Notes under the pieces: generated by a model
Database searches by the model: none
What the model was told of the DNA's origin: nothing
The model's input: the letters and a program-made list of their open reading frames with translations, nothing else
Shown: piece by piece, positions 44,593 through 54,474 of the stretch
Position numbering within the stretch: position 1 is the stretch's first letter
Layout of the letters: every line of letters begins with the position of its first letter
NCBI RefSeq assembly: GCF_000174755.1
Contig: NZ_ACLQ01000001.1
Location: 1 to 64,000, forward strand
Source of the DNA: Capnocytophaga gingivalis ATCC 33624
Lineage (GTDB): Bacteria > Bacteroidota > Bacteroidia > Flavobacteriales > Flavobacteriaceae
Length of the DNA stretch: 64,000 nt
Direction: 5' to 3'
Made by a program: the position numbers and the translations under genes

Positions 44593-44672
44593 AATGAATG
44601 ATGATTTTTTGTTAAAAATCTTGTTTTATAAAAAAGAAAAACGTAATATAGCCCTTGCTTTAAAATGATTAT

Positions 44673-46868
44673 ATGGAAACAGAATACTATACCGCAGAGG
44701 AGAGTAAGGAAATAGCCAAGCGATATAAAGATTTGCTTAGGGAGAGCTACCAAACACTGAGTGAGGAAGACAAACGCCTGATCCGCAAGGCGTTCGATGT
44801 GGCTGTGGATGCCCATAAGGAACAGCGACGCAAGAGTGGAGAGCCCTACATCTATCACCCAATAGCCGTGGCTAAGATAGTAGCCTATGATATAGGTTTG
44901 GATGCAGTCTCCATTGCTTCGGCATTGCTACACGATGTGGTGGAAGATACACCTATTACTATAGAAGAGATTGCACAGCAGTTTGGAGATACCATTGCTA
45001 AAATAGTCAAAGGACTTACCAAAATATCGGATCTGAGCCGAGATACCGATGTGTCCTTTCAGGCAGAGAACTTTAGAAAAATGCTCCTAACTCTCAATGA
45101 TGACGTACGGGTGATCCTTATCAAGATAGCCGACCGCTTGCACAATATGCAGACCATGGATGCTATGCCTACCTATAAGCAGCAAAAGATAGCTTCCGAA
45201 ACCCTCTTTATCTATGCACCACTGGCACACCGTATAGGTCTATACAATATTAAGACCGAGCTGGAAGACCTGGGTCTGAAGTATACCGAACCAGAGCAAT
45301 ATTACGCCATACTGAGCAAGATAGAAGAATCCAAAGAAGAGCAACTTCAATATATAAAAGAATTCTCCGATACGGTGAAAGCCGCCTTGGACAAGGAAAA
45401 GATAGACTACTATATCAAGGGACGGCCTAAGTCCATCTATTCTATTTATAAGAAGATGACTTCCAAGAAGATACCTTTCGAGGAAGTGTATGACAAGTTT
45501 GCCATACGTATCATCTATAAGAGTAGCGATGAGGAAGAAAAGTTCTTGGCATGGAAGATTTATTCCATCGTAACCGACTATTTTCGTCCCAACCCCACAC
45601 GCCTTAGGGACTGGCTTTCCTCCCCTAAGAGTACTGGCTACGAAGCCCTACATATCACAGTGGTAGGTCCTAAGAACAGATGGGTAGAAGTACAAATACG
45701 AAGTGATCGTATGCATGAAATAGCCGAAAAGGGGTATGCAGCACACTTCAAGTACAAGCATGGACAGCAGAAGGAACGAGGTATAGAACAGTGGCTCAAC
45801 AGGCTACAGGAAGTCTTGGAAGACAGTGAAGCCAACGCGGTAGAGTTTGTCCAAGAGTTCAAAATGAATCTCTATGCGGATGAGATCTTTGTTTTCACCC
45901 CTAATGGAGAGATAAAATCATTGCCTAAGGGAGCTACTCCGCTAGATTTTGCTTTTTGTATCCACACTCAGGTAGGTATGCATACACGTGGGGCAAAGGT
46001 CAATGGAAAGCTCGTCCCACTGAACTATAAACTTAGGAGTGGAGAACAAGTAGAGATCATTACAGCGGAGAATGCTACGCCTAATTCGAATTGGCTCGAT
46101 TATGCTACCACTAGTAAGGCTATAGCCAAAATCAAGAGTGCACTAAAAGAGAACCGTAAGAAGATAGCCGAAGAAGGTAAGGAAATCCTCCGCAGAAAAC
46201 TCAAGCAGCTCAAAATAAATCTGGATGAGAAAGTAACCAATGATATGGTAACTTACTTCAAGACCAAGACAAGCCAAGATATCTTTTATCAGATGGCTAC
46301 AGGAGAGATCAATAACCAGATGCTTAAGAACTTTGTAGCCAGCCGAAGCACTACTTCAGCTTTCTTCAACTTCTTCCGTAAGAAGCCTACTACCTATGTA
46401 GCTCCAGAGAAAAAAGACCAATACGATATGATTGTCTTTGGGAAAGATGAGCAAGTACTGGATTATACTTTTTCCAAATGTTGTACCCCTATCCCAGGGG
46501 ATGAGATCTTTGGCTATATAGCGGTGAATGGAGGTAGTATCAAGGTACATAAAAAGGATTGCCCCAATGCGCTCTCTATGTTCTCAAATTATGCCTATAG
46601 AATAACTCCTGCTAAGTGGGTAAAATCCACCGAACGCGAGTATGAAACTACTATTAAGATTATAGGAGTGGATAGAAAAGGATTGGCAGCCGAGATTACT
46701 AATCATATTACCCATAAGGGATTGGGAATGAATAATATACAGCTCATGAGTCAAGGAGGAATCTTTGAGGGAGAGATTACCCTTTTGGTATCGAATACCG
46801 AGGCGCTGAACTCGCTTTTGGATAGCCTAAGAAAGCTCAATGGAGTAGAGAAAGTGTTCAGAGAATAG
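44673..46868 (+). CDS. RelA/SpoT-type (p)ppGpp synthetase/hydrolase
   Basis: A protein of 731 residues, bifunctional Rel. The HD hydrolase domain has YIYHPIAVAKIVA and SALLHDVVEDT. The synthetase domain has YIKGRPKSIYSIYKKM and DWLSSPKSTGYEALHITVVG. Then come TGS (IFVFTPNGEIKSLPKGATPL) and a C-terminal ACT domain (VDRKGLAAEITNHITHKGLG). Intact HD residues point to both making and degrading the stringent-response alarmone. The small PH-like gene follows after 18 bases. Confidence 0.95.
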   Translation: METEYYTAEESKEIAKRYKDLLRESYQTLSEEDKRLIRKAFDVAVDAHKEQRRKSGEPYIYHPIAVAKIVAYDIGLDAVSIASALLHDVVEDTPITIEEIAQQFGDTIAKIVKGLTKISDLSRDTDVSFQAENFRKMLLTLNDDVRVILIKIADRLHNMQTMDAMPTYKQQKIASETLFIYAPLAHRIGLYNIKTELEDLGLKYTEPEQYYAILSKIEESKEEQLQYIKEFSDTVKAALDKEKIDYYIKGRPKSIYSIYKKMTSKKIPFEEVYDKFAIRIIYKSSDEEEKFLAWKIYSIVTDYFRPNPTRLRDWLSSPKSTGYEALHITVVGPKNRWVEVQIRSDRMHEIAEKGYAAHFKYKHGQQKERGIEQWLNRLQEVLEDSEANAVEFVQEFKMNLYADEIFVFTPNGEIKSLPKGATPLDFAFCIHTQVGMHTRGAKVNGKLVPLNYKLRSGEQVEIITAENATPNSNWLDYATTSKAIAKIKSALKENRKKIAEEGKEILRRKLKQLKINLDEKVTNDMVTYFKTKTSQDIFYQMATGEINNQMLKNFVASRSTTSAFFNFFRKKPTTYVAPEKKDQYDMIVFGKDEQVLDYTFSKCCTPIPGDEIFGYIAVNGGSIKVHKKDCPNALSMFSNYAYRITPAKWVKSTEREYETTIKIIGVDRKGLAAEITNHITHKGLGMNNIQLMSQGGIFEGEITLLVSNTEALNSLLDSLRKLNGVEKVFRE

Positions 46869-46886
46869 TATAAAAAATTACAAAAA

Positions 46887-47384
46887 ATGGAACAAAAGAT
46901 CAATGTACATTGGAGTTGGTTTACAAGAATTGTTACTATTTTAGTAAGTCTTGTTTTTGCAAGAATAATATGGGAGGAGTTTAAGGATTTTCAAGCAAAT
47001 TCTCTTAATCGTGGAGTTTTGCTATATGTGATTTTCTTTATCCTCATTTCTGTAGTATTTGCGATCAATGCTCCTATTTCGGTAAGACTGACTCCCCAAT
47101 ATTTTGAACTAAGAAAGTTAGTTGGGCGAATAAGGATAGAGTATACAGCTATTACCCACGTAGTGCGTTACAAACCTTCTTTTTGGGATATGAGAGTTTT
47201 TGGTTCAGGAGGTTTTTTTGGTTATATAGGCTTCTTTCAAGGGGACAAGATAGGTCGCTATAGTGGTTTTTTTGCAGATAAAAACCAGGCTTTTTTGATA
47301 CGAACTAAGCGAGGTAAACTCTATGTATTCAGTACCGAGGCGCCTGATAGGACTGTAGAGGAGTTGAAGAAGAGGATTCAATAA
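46887..47384 (+). CDS. Membrane protein with PH-like domain
   Basis: A protein of 165 residues. Two membrane helices (WFTRIVTILVSLVFARIIW, VLLYVIFFILISVVFAINA) are followed by a beta-rich cytosolic domain (VRLTPQYFELRKLVGRIRIE, YTAITHVVRY, AFLIRTKRGKLYVFSTEAPD) ending in a helix. This is the layout of bacterial PH-like (bPH_2/YdbT-type) proteins. Role unknown; it is possibly co-transcribed with rel. Confidence 0.7.
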   Translation: MEQKINVHWSWFTRIVTILVSLVFARIIWEEFKDFQANSLNRGVLLYVIFFILISVVFAINAPISVRLTPQYFELRKLVGRIRIEYTAITHVVRYKPSFWDMRVFGSGGFFGYIGFFQGDKIGRYSGFFADKNQAFLIRTKRGKLYVFSTEAPDRTVEELKKRIQ

Positions 47385-47421
47385 AAAAAGGGAGAGACTG
47401 ATTAAAGTCTTTCCCTTTTTT
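47384..47421. terminator. Bidirectional terminator
   Basis: AAAAAAGGGAGAGACT pairs with AGTCTTTCCCTTTTTT with one G-T pair, between convergent genes. Confidence 0.9.
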
Positions 47422-47436
47422 CTTTTATAAAATCAC

Positions 47437-49065
47437 TTATTTGCTACGCTTAGCTGCTAAGATAATAGCGTTGTAAGCATTGAGTATTTTTCCAGATTTG
47501 CTAAGAGAGGAGAAAGGCATACGCTGAGCTTCTTGTTCTTCGCCGCGGCCACCCACAAGCACCTCTTTCACGGTAGGAGTAACCCCTGATTCCATAAGTA
47601 TTTGTTTTACTTCACGTGCTTTTAACTTAGGGAAGTAAGCGCGGATAAGCGCCGCAACCCCAGCCACCTCAGGAGCTGCCATGGAAGTACCACTTAGGAA
47701 CTTATATTTGTTTTCAGGCACTGTAGCATAGATTTCCACTCCAGGGGAAAATAAGTCTACATTATTCTTTCCATAGTTAGAGAAAGAAGCTACTAAGTTT
47801 TCATTGTATTCATAGTTAAGAGCCCCTACAGTAATCATAGTGTCGGTGAACTCTTTTCCACCAATATTATCATCAGGGAAAGTAAGCTGTACATCTACAT
47901 TTTTGGTATCATTCCCCGCAGCATTTACGATAAGGACATCTTTTTGAGCTGCATATTTCAGTGCATCATATACCCACTCTTTGTGAGGAGAGAACTCCTT
48001 GCCGAAAGAAGTGTTGATCACCTTAGCTCCATTGTCAATAGCATAGCGTAAGGCGAGGGCTACGTCCTTGTCATACTCATCACCATCAGGGACAGTACGT
48101 ACAGGCATGATACGCACATGGTCAGCGACTCCATCTATACCTATATTATTATGGCGTACAGCGGCGATGATTCCCGCTACGTGAGTACCATGTAGAGCCC
48201 CCTCGGCAGTAGGACCTACTACATTGTTATTTCCATAGTACTTGTCGTTGATATCATCAGGATTGTCCTTAAGAATTGTCTTTCGAGGAGAGAAATCCTT
48301 ATTGAGTCCATATTGTAGGCGTTCCTCAAAGTGCTTAATTCCATCGGTGAGTTCTTCTAAAGTTTCTTTTACAGAAACCTCATTGCTAAGAAGATACTTC
48401 ATACCACGGATAGCCCCTTGTAGTTGTTCGGAAGAAGTATTAATTTTCTCCAAATCCTCTAAGGTATATTCCTTTTTTCCTAAGTGCGCTTGGATAAGAG
48501 CATCACTCTGAGCAATTCTCTCTTTGATCTGGGAGTAGAAGTCTACTTTACCTTGTGCATCTTGGTATTCCTTATTATATTTATCCAAAGCCCTTTGATA
48601 GTCAGGGTTTTTGGTATCGCCACTCTTGAGGATACGTACATACTCAAGATTTTCTTGGTTGATTTCTCCTAAGAAATTCCAGCCATGTACATCGTCCACA
48701 TAGCCATTTTTATCATCGTCGATACCATTGTTAGGAATCTCTTTAGGGTTTGTCCAAATAATAGATTTAAGGTCTTCGTGGTTGATATCCACTCCAGAAT
48801 CCACTACCCCTACGATTACCGTTTGAGCCTTTCTTCCCTTCAAGGCATTGTAAGCCTTTTCCAACGAGATACCAGGATACCCTGAGGTAAGCAAGTCACG
48901 GTGCGGCCAAGTCTTCAGATCATCTTTGTTCGGTTTTTCACTAATAGAAGGGATATTCTTACCTTCTAAAGTTTCCAATGGCAAGGAAGCTATCTTAGAA
49001 GTTCCCCCACAGGCCACCAAGAGCCCAGAGAATGCCATATAAAAAATAGGATTTTTACAAATCAT
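47437..49065 (-). CDS. Subtilisin-like S8 serine protease lipoprotein
   Basis: A protein of 542 residues with a lipoprotein signal (FYMAFSGLLVACGG; Cys after LLVA). The catalytic triad is Asp in VGVVDSGVDINHEDL, His in LHGTHVAGIIAA and Ser in LSGTSMAAPEVAGVAAL. Between Asp and His lies an insert of about 150 residues, helical and charged (DKYNKEYQDAQGKVDFYSQI and onward), found in Bacteroidota S8 proteases. It probably acts at the periplasmic or cell surface. A TACATTTG -7 element is present at 49089-49096 (minus). Confidence 0.93.
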   Translation of the reverse strand: MICKNPIFYMAFSGLLVACGGTSKIASLPLETLEGKNIPSISEKPNKDDLKTWPHRDLLTSGYPGISLEKAYNALKGRKAQTVIVGVVDSGVDINHEDLKSIIWTNPKEIPNNGIDDDKNGYVDDVHGWNFLGEINQENLEYVRILKSGDTKNPDYQRALDKYNKEYQDAQGKVDFYSQIKERIAQSDALIQAHLGKKEYTLEDLEKINTSSEQLQGAIRGMKYLLSNEVSVKETLEELTDGIKHFEERLQYGLNKDFSPRKTILKDNPDDINDKYYGNNNVVGPTAEGALHGTHVAGIIAAVRHNNIGIDGVADHVRIMPVRTVPDGDEYDKDVALALRYAIDNGAKVINTSFGKEFSPHKEWVYDALKYAAQKDVLIVNAAGNDTKNVDVQLTFPDDNIGGKEFTDTMITVGALNYEYNENLVASFSNYGKNNVDLFSPGVEIYATVPENKYKFLSGTSMAAPEVAGVAALIRAYFPKLKAREVKQILMESGVTPTVKEVLVGGRGEEQEAQRMPFSSLSKSGKILNAYNAIILAAKRSK

Positions 49066-49215
49066 TGTATGAAATATTTTAAATGCCGCAAATGTACAGT
49101 TTTTTTTTGAAACGAAGTTTAAAATCTTAAAAAAAAGATAAACAGAGACCTTTTTATAGTATTTTTGGGCGAAAAAAGTTATCTTTGCTTCGCTTAAAGA
49201 AAAGGTTATAAACCT

Positions 49216-49776
49216 ATGGAAATCAATGAAATAGTAAAAGAAACACTTTCATTTTTGCGAAGCGGGAAGGTCATTCTCTATCCCACAGATACTATATGGG
49301 GATTGGGTTGTGACCCCTATTCAAGAGAAGGAATACAACGTATACAGGCGATCAAGCAGCGAGATATCCGCAAGAGCTTTATCCTGCTGGTCTCCTCCTA
49401 CCAGATGCTACAGCGCTATGTGGCAGTATCGCAAGAGACTCTTGCCTTTTTAGACAAGCAAGAGCGGCCAACCTCAGTGATTTATACTCAGGTATATGAC
49501 TCTCATTTGCCAGAGGCTGCCGACCATTCTTTGGCTTTCAGGGTGGTAAAAGACCCTTTTTGTAAGGCACTAATAGATGCCTTCGACGCCCCGCTTGTCT
49601 CCACCTCCGCCAATATAAGTGGAGAAGAGAGCCCTAAGAACTTTTCCCTGATAAGTGAGCAGATCAAGAAATCCGTGGATTATATAGTCCCTTACCGAAG
49701 GGAAGAACAGGGAGCAGGACAGCCGTCGCAACTACTAAAGATAGAAGATAATCAGGTTATTTTTCTTAGAAAATAA
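49216..49776 (+). CDS. Threonylcarbamoyl-AMP synthase family (TsaC/YciO)
   Basis: A protein of 186 residues with a single YrdC domain. The signatures [28 protein letters not shown] and [14 protein letters not shown] are present, with the last matching the nucleotide-binding SANxSG. It probably makes threonylcarbamoyl-AMP for tRNA t6A37. YciO-type paralogues have similar size, so the enzymatic role is likely but not certain. A TATCTTTG -7 element lies at 49180-49187. Confidence 0.88.
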   Translation: MEINEIVKETLSFLRSGKVILYPTDTIWGLGCDPYSREGIQRIQAIKQRDIRKSFILLVSSYQMLQRYVAVSQETLAFLDKQERPTSVIYTQVYDSHLPEAADHSLAFRVVKDPFCKALIDAFDAPLVSTSANISGEESPKNFSLISEQIKKSVDYIVPYRREEQGAGQPSQLLKIEDNQVIFLRK

Positions 49777-49791
49777 ATATAGAAAAAAGTT

Positions 49792-49821
49792 TTGATAATT
49801 GGGGGAAAAGAAGTATATTTG
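49792..49821 (+). promoter_or_regulatory. Promoter of glyA
   Basis: TTG (49792-49794), 19 bases, TATATTTG (49814-49821), 26 bases before the ATG. Confidence 0.7.
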
Positions 49822-49847
49822 CACCACCTATTAATAAATTATTTCCT

Positions 49848-51122
49848 ATGAAAAGAGACCAACGAATTTTTGATCTCATCCAGCAAGAAAAAGAAAGACA
49901 ACTCAGAGGGATAGAGCTTATTGCCTCAGAGAATTTTGTAAGCCCTGAGGTAATGGAAGCAGCTGGCTCCGTACTTACTAATAAGTATGCTGAAGGATAC
50001 CCTGGAAAGCGCTACTATGGTGGATGCCAAATAGTAGATCAGGTGGAACAACTCGCCATAGATCGTGCTAAAGCCCTTTTTGGAGCGGAATATGTAAATG
50101 TACAACCCCACAGTGGGTCTCAGGCGAATGCTTCTGTATATGCAGCTTGTCTTTCTCCTGGGGATAAGATCTTGGGATTTGACCTCTCTCATGGAGGACA
50201 CCTTACTCATGGTGCTTCTGTAAACTTCTCAGGAAAGCTCTTTCAGCCTGTTTTCTATGGGGTAGAGAAGGAGACAGGGCTCTTGAACTATGATAAGATA
50301 GCGGAGATAGCCCATAAGGAAAAACCTAAAATGATTATAGCAGGGTATTCTGCTTATTCAAGAAATATTGATTTCAAGCGCTTTAGAGAGATAGCTGACA
50401 GTGTAGGAGCGTTTCTTATGGCCGATATAGCCCACCCTGCGGGACTTATTGCTAAGGGATTGCTCAATGATCCAATTCCTTTCTGTCACTTCGTAACAAC
50501 AACTACGCATAAGACTCTTCGCGGGCCAAGAGGAGGGATGATTATGATGGGCAAGGACTTCGAAAATCCATTTGGACTAAAAACACCTAAAGGGGAAATT
50601 CGTATGATGTCCTCTCTGATAGACCTATCCGTGTTCCCAGGTAACCAAGGAGGGCCTTTAGAACACATCATTGCGGCTAAGGCAGTATCCTTCGGGGAAG
50701 CCCTCTCCGATGCCTTCTTGCTCTATGCAGTACAGGTACAGAAGAATGCTAAAAAATTAGCCCAGCTCTTACTGGAAAAGAACTACAATATCGTATCCGG
50801 AGGTACCGATAATCACCTAATGCTTATAGACTTAAGAAATAAGAATATCAGCGGTAAGGAAGCTGAGGCAGCTCTTGTAAAAGCCGATATTACAGCCAAT
50901 AAGAACATGGTGCCTTTTGATGATAGAAGTCCTTTTGTAACCAGTGGTATTCGATTGGGTACGGCAGCTATCACCACACGAGGACTTAAAGAAGCCGATA
51001 TGGAAGTGGTAGCAGGCTATATAGATGAGGTAATCAACCATGCTAATGATGAGAAACTGCTTGAGAGTATTGCTAAAAAAGTGAATGAATTCATGCATGG
51101 AAGACCACTTTTCAATGATTAA
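49848..51122 (+). CDS. glyA: Serine hydroxymethyltransferase
   Basis: A PLP enzyme of 424 residues that interconverts serine and glycine and loads one-carbon units on tetrahydrofolate. Signatures are [32 protein letters not shown] and the PLP-lysine site [15 protein letters not shown]. It has its own promoter, and a long hairpin follows. Confidence 0.97.
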   Translation: MKRDQRIFDLIQQEKERQLRGIELIASENFVSPEVMEAAGSVLTNKYAEGYPGKRYYGGCQIVDQVEQLAIDRAKALFGAEYVNVQPHSGSQANASVYAACLSPGDKILGFDLSHGGHLTHGASVNFSGKLFQPVFYGVEKETGLLNYDKIAEIAHKEKPKMIIAGYSAYSRNIDFKRFREIADSVGAFLMADIAHPAGLIAKGLLNDPIPFCHFVTTTTHKTLRGPRGGMIMMGKDFENPFGLKTPKGEIRMMSSLIDLSVFPGNQGGPLEHIIAAKAVSFGEALSDAFLLYAVQVQKNAKKLAQLLLEKNYNIVSGGTDNHLMLIDLRNKNISGKEAEAALVKADITANKNMVPFDDRSPFVTSGIRLGTAAITTRGLKEADMEVVAGYIDEVINHANDEKLLESIAKKVNEFMHGRPLFND

Positions 51123-51134
51123 TGAACAATAATT

Positions 51135-51197
51135 AATGATAAATAATGAATGACAAGTGACTAATTATTAGTTGTTTTTCATTCATTATTTATCATT
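51135..51197. terminator. Large hairpin after glyA
   Basis: AATGATAAATAATGAATGA (51135-51153) and its exact complement at 51179-51197 form a 19-base stem with a 25-base loop. It is AT-rich and is not followed by a clear T run in the right place; it may be terminator or transcript-end protection. Confidence 0.6.
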
Positions 51198-51230
51198 GAA
51201 AAAAAGTTTTTTTATTTAAAGAAAAATACG

Positions 51231-51238
51231 TACTTTTG
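51231..51238 (+). promoter_or_regulatory. -7 element of tRNA-Pro
   Basis: TACTTTTG 26 bases upstream of the tRNA. No well-spaced TTG. Confidence 0.45.
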
Positions 51239-51264
51239 CATTCGCAAAACAGTGATGTTTTTCT

Positions 51265-51337
51265 CGGGATGTAGCGCAGTTGGTAGCGTTCACGTATGGG
51301 GTGCGTGAGGTCGCTGGTTCGAGTCCAGTCATCCCGA
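51265..51337 (+). tRNA. tRNA-Pro (anticodon GGG)
   Basis: A 73-base cloverleaf: acceptor CGGGATG/CATCCCG, anticodon stem CACGT/GCGTG with loop ATGGGGT and anticodon GGG, T arm CTGG TTCGAGT CCAG. CCA is not encoded. The downstream gene starts 24 bases later. Confidence 0.95.
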
Positions 51338-51360
51338 CTATTTTTTTAATCTACTTTTGG

Positions 51361-51876
51361 ATGTTTCACAGATACATTAAGATAGCGCTGGCGGTGCTTA
51401 TTTTTGCCTTTGCTATTTATCAATTTACCTTAGGAAATATTGGGAATGGGATATTTTTGATACTGCTTTCTCTTTTCCCTATACTCTTCTATTTTAAAAA
51501 TGAATTTTTATTATTGGCCTTCCTAAGACTTCGCAAACAGGATATAGCAGGGACAAAGAAATGGCTTGACTATATCAAAAATCCAGAAACAGCTCTTATT
51601 CCTAAGCAAAGAGGTTATTATAACTACCTCTATGGTATTGTCACTTCTCAGACCAATCTTACTCAAGCAGAAAAATATTTCAAAACAGCACTCAAGTATG
51701 GGCTTAATATGAGTTATGATGAGGCAATGGCAAAACTTAGTTTGGCTGGAATTTCTATGCAGAAAAGGCGTAAAAGAGAAGCTCAAGAGTACCTAACCCA
51801 AGCTAAGAAATTAGACAAACAAAACTTGCTAAAGGATCAGATCCGAATGATGCAAGAGCAACTCAAGAAAATATAA
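51361..51876 (+). CDS. Membrane-anchored TPR-like protein
   Basis: A protein of 171 residues started at ATG 51361; the longer open frame runs back into the tRNA and is rejected. Two N-terminal hydrophobic helices (IKIALAVLIFAFAIYQFTLG, IFLILLSLFPILFYF) are followed by helical repeats of TPR style (YYNYLYGIVTSQTNLTQAEK, YFKTALKYGLNMSYDEAMAK, AGISMQKRRKREAQEYLTQA). Function unknown; possibly an envelope assembly factor. Confidence 0.75.
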   Translation: MFHRYIKIALAVLIFAFAIYQFTLGNIGNGIFLILLSLFPILFYFKNEFLLLAFLRLRKQDIAGTKKWLDYIKNPETALIPKQRGYYNYLYGIVTSQTNLTQAEKYFKTALKYGLNMSYDEAMAKLSLAGISMQKRRKREAQEYLTQAKKLDKQNLLKDQIRMMQEQLKKI

Positions 51877-51888
51877 ATATTTCTTCAT

Positions 51889-52724
51889 ATGAAAAACATT
51901 TCTATTACTTTCCTTTTTTTCCTATTTATATCACCTTTATTGAGCTTTGGGCAAGCCTCTTTCTCAGTGCAAAAAATAGGAAATAAAGGAAATTCTATTT
52001 TATTTATTCCTGGGCTTGCCTGTTCTGCAGAAGTATGGCAAGATACAGTTAAGGAATTTAGTCCCAATCATACTTGCTACCTTTTTACTATGGCAGGATT
52101 TGCAGGAACTGCTCCAGTAAAAAATCCAAGTTTGGATAATTGGGCAGAAGCGATTATTTCTTATGTCAAAAAGGAAAAAATCAAGAAACCTATTATTATT
52201 GGACATAGCTTGGGAGGTATGCTTGCTATGAAAATAGCCGCAAAAGAGCCTAAACTACTTCAGAAAATAGTAATAGTAGATGCACTACCAGCTCTTGCAG
52301 CTCTCTCCAATGGTGACTTTAAGGTGGATCCTAATAAGGATTGTACTCCTATAATTAAGGAATTTGTGGGGATGCCCAAAGAAAATTTCCAACAGGCACA
52401 GACATCATCAATGGTCTACTATACCGAAAGCAAAGATAGAATCCCTCAAATAATACAGTGGAGCATGGATTCAGATAGAGAGACAATCGGGAAAATGGTT
52501 TGTGAATTATCTAATACAGATCTTAGAGAGGAGATACAACATATAGAAGTGCCTACATTAGTATTGTTAGAGTCTGTTTTTAGCTTCTCAAAGGATAAAA
52601 TAGAGCAACAATATGCAAAGCCCCTAAAAAGGAACTTAGATATGCGAACAAGGGATTGCACTTCGTTATGTACGATGACTTTGATTGGTATATCAAGCAA
52701 CTAAAAGAGTTTATCTCTAAATAA
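51889..52724 (+). pseudogene. Secreted alpha/beta hydrolase with 3' frameshift
   Basis: A signal peptide (SITFLFFLFISPLLSFGQ) is followed by a hydrolase with the oxyanion strand SILFIPGLACSAEVW and the nucleophile elbow IIGHSLGGMLAM. The frame from 51889 ends at 52702-52704 with an unlike tail. In another frame the expected ending is present (ANKGLHFVMYDDFDWYIKQL to FISK), reaching TAA at 52722-52724, and including the likely catalytic His. Adding one A to the A5 run at 52626-52630 would join them. As sequenced, the protein loses its His; assembly error at a homopolymer is the alternative. Confidence 0.8.
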
Positions 52725-52738
52725 TATGATTTTAATAG

Positions 52739-52767
52739 AAAAAGCTGTCCGAAAAGGACAGCTTTTT
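52739..52767. terminator. Bidirectional terminator
   Basis: AAAAAGCTGTCC pairs with GGACAGCTTTTT over 12 bases with loop GAAAA, between convergent genes. Confidence 0.9.
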
Positions 52768-52781
52768 TATTTATAATGTAT

Positions 52782-53429
52782 TTACTCCTTGAAATACTTG
52801 GACTTGGTAAGGATGAATAAGTTTTCATCATCGACACCTATAAGTTCATGCTCTATTTCTGCAGGAATATTGTAAGTATCCAAAGCCTTTAGTAGGATTT
52901 CTTGTCCATTGATCAAGAAGCGAATTTCCCCTTTGACAACCACTAAGAAAGCAGGTACATCGGTAGTGTGTTTCTTAAGGATAGCTCCTTTGCCCAACGC
53001 TACGGCAACTTGTTTGACACCTTCTCCATTTTTGATAACCGATACAGTTTGTTTGTCCGTACGATAAGAGAGCCTATCCATAAGGTTTTCTTTTTGCAAG
53101 GTTTTCACCTGTTGGTAAGTGCCACCATTGATTGCTTTTATATGGTGTTTTTCCAATAGTTTTCTAGCAGCTTCTGCACGTCTTCCAGCCCTGCAGAATA
53201 GGATAATATTGGACTTACCCTTGAACTGATCAAGTTCCTTTTCTATCTTGTCCACAGGGATATTGACAGCATTGAGGGCAGAGCCTTGGTCAAATTCCTT
53301 TTCTGAACGTACATCGACTAAGAAAGCATCTTTTTCATTGACCAATGTAGCCAAAGATTTTTCTTGAGCTTGTAGCGCCCCTCCCAAGAGAGAGAGCGCG
53401 GTGAAGGAGAGTATTTTTGTTATTTTCAT
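52782..53429 (-). CDS. Periplasmic rhodanese-cupin fusion protein
   Basis: A protein of 215 residues. It has a signal peptide (ILSFTALSLLGGALQAQ), a rhodanese domain (about 25-110) with the active-site Cys79 in IILFCRAGRRAEAA, and a C-terminal beta-strand domain of cupin type (about 130-205; GAILKKHTTDVPAFLVVVKG, NIPAEIEHELIGVD). The His residues of a metal cupin are partly kept. Fusion with an exported rhodanese suggests handling of periplasmic sulfur or a thiol-linked signal, but the role is unknown. It is 9 bases downstream of galE and probably in its operon. Confidence 0.8.
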   Translation of the reverse strand: MKITKILSFTALSLLGGALQAQEKSLATLVNEKDAFLVDVRSEKEFDQGSALNAVNIPVDKIEKELDQFKGKSNIILFCRAGRRAEAARKLLEKHHIKAINGGTYQQVKTLQKENLMDRLSYRTDKQTVSVIKNGEGVKQVAVALGKGAILKKHTTDVPAFLVVVKGEIRFLINGQEILLKALDTYNIPAEIEHELIGVDDENLFILTKSKYFKE

Positions 53430-53438
53430 CGGATAAAA

Positions 53439-54461
53439 TTACTTATTTCTCAATTTCTTTTCCCAATTCCAGGCTGAGAGGAGTGCCTCCTCAAGAGTCT
53501 GTTTAGCCTTCCATTTCAATACTTCATTGACTTTATGGGTATCGGCATAGGCAGCCACTACATCTCCGGCGCGGCGGCCTACAATTTTGTAAGGAAGTGC
53601 TTGCCCTGTGACCTTCTCAAAAGCCTTGATCACCTCGAGTACTGAGCTACCCTTACCTGTACCTACGTTGAACACCTCATAGTTACCCTGAATCTTACCC
53701 TGAAGGATGTATTCGAGTGCCGCCAAGTGTGCTTCGGCCAAGTCTACTACATGGATATAGTCACGAATACAAGTTCCATCGGGGGTAGGGTAGTCATCAC
53801 CATATACAGAAAGAGATTCCCTTAGACCAATAGCTGTTTGGGTTATATAAGGGATGAGGTTTTGAGGTACTCCATTGGGTAGTTCTCCAATAAGGGCTGA
53901 AGCGTGAGCCCCAATAGGGTTGAAGTAGCGAAGGGATATTGCCTTGATGTTTTTAGCTATAGTACAAGTATCACGGATAATCTCTTCATTGATCTGCTTG
54001 GTATTGCCATAGGGGCATTCCGCTTGTTTGAAAGGTGCATCTTCTGTGACAGGGAGCTTGTCCGCTTGGCCATATACAGTACAAGAAGAACTAAAGATAA
54101 AAGCAGTATTCTTTCTCTTCTGAAGCTCCTGAAGTAGGTAGATAAGTGATGCAATGTTATTTTCGTAGTATAATAGTGGTTTTTCTACACTTTCGCCTAC
54201 CGCCTTAGAGGCGGCAAAGTGAATCACTCCATCTATATTGGGGTAGCGAAGGAAGAAATCCTGTACTTTATCCTTTTCTCTAAGGTCTATTTGTTCAAAG
54301 ATAGGAGCTCTTCCTGTGATTTTTGCTATTCTATCCTTGACTTCGATAGAGGCATTGGAGAGATTATCAATAATAATAACCTCATGCCCTGCTTGTTGTA
54401 GGGCTACGGTAGTGTGTGAGCCAATAAAGCCCAAACCACCTGTGACTAAAATGGTTGCCAT
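53439..54461 (-). CDS. galE: UDP-glucose 4-epimerase
   Basis: An extended short-chain dehydrogenase of 340 residues. It has NAD binding in VTGGLGFIGSHTTVAL, Ser in FSSSCTVYG, and catalytic Tyr-Lys in YGNTKQINEE (YxxxK), and later RYFNPIGAHASALIGE. It interconverts UDP-glucose and UDP-galactose for envelope glycans. Starts 13 bases downstream of the mscS-like gene. Confidence 0.95.
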   Translation of the reverse strand: MATILVTGGLGFIGSHTTVALQQAGHEVIIIDNLSNASIEVKDRIAKITGRAPIFEQIDLREKDKVQDFFLRYPNIDGVIHFAASKAVGESVEKPLLYYENNIASLIYLLQELQKRKNTAFIFSSSCTVYGQADKLPVTEDAPFKQAECPYGNTKQINEEIIRDTCTIAKNIKAISLRYFNPIGAHASALIGELPNGVPQNLIPYITQTAIGLRESLSVYGDDYPTPDGTCIRDYIHVVDLAEAHLAALEYILQGKIQGNYEVFNVGTGKGSSVLEVIKAFEKVTGQALPYKIVGRRAGDVVAAYADTHKVNEVLKWKAKQTLEEALLSAWNWEKKLRNK

Positions 54462-54474
54462 ATATTAAAATATT

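Noticed and set aside
51280-51360. Upstream extension of the TPR-like gene
   Set aside because: It would read through tRNA-Pro; the ATG at 51361 precedes a proper membrane helix.
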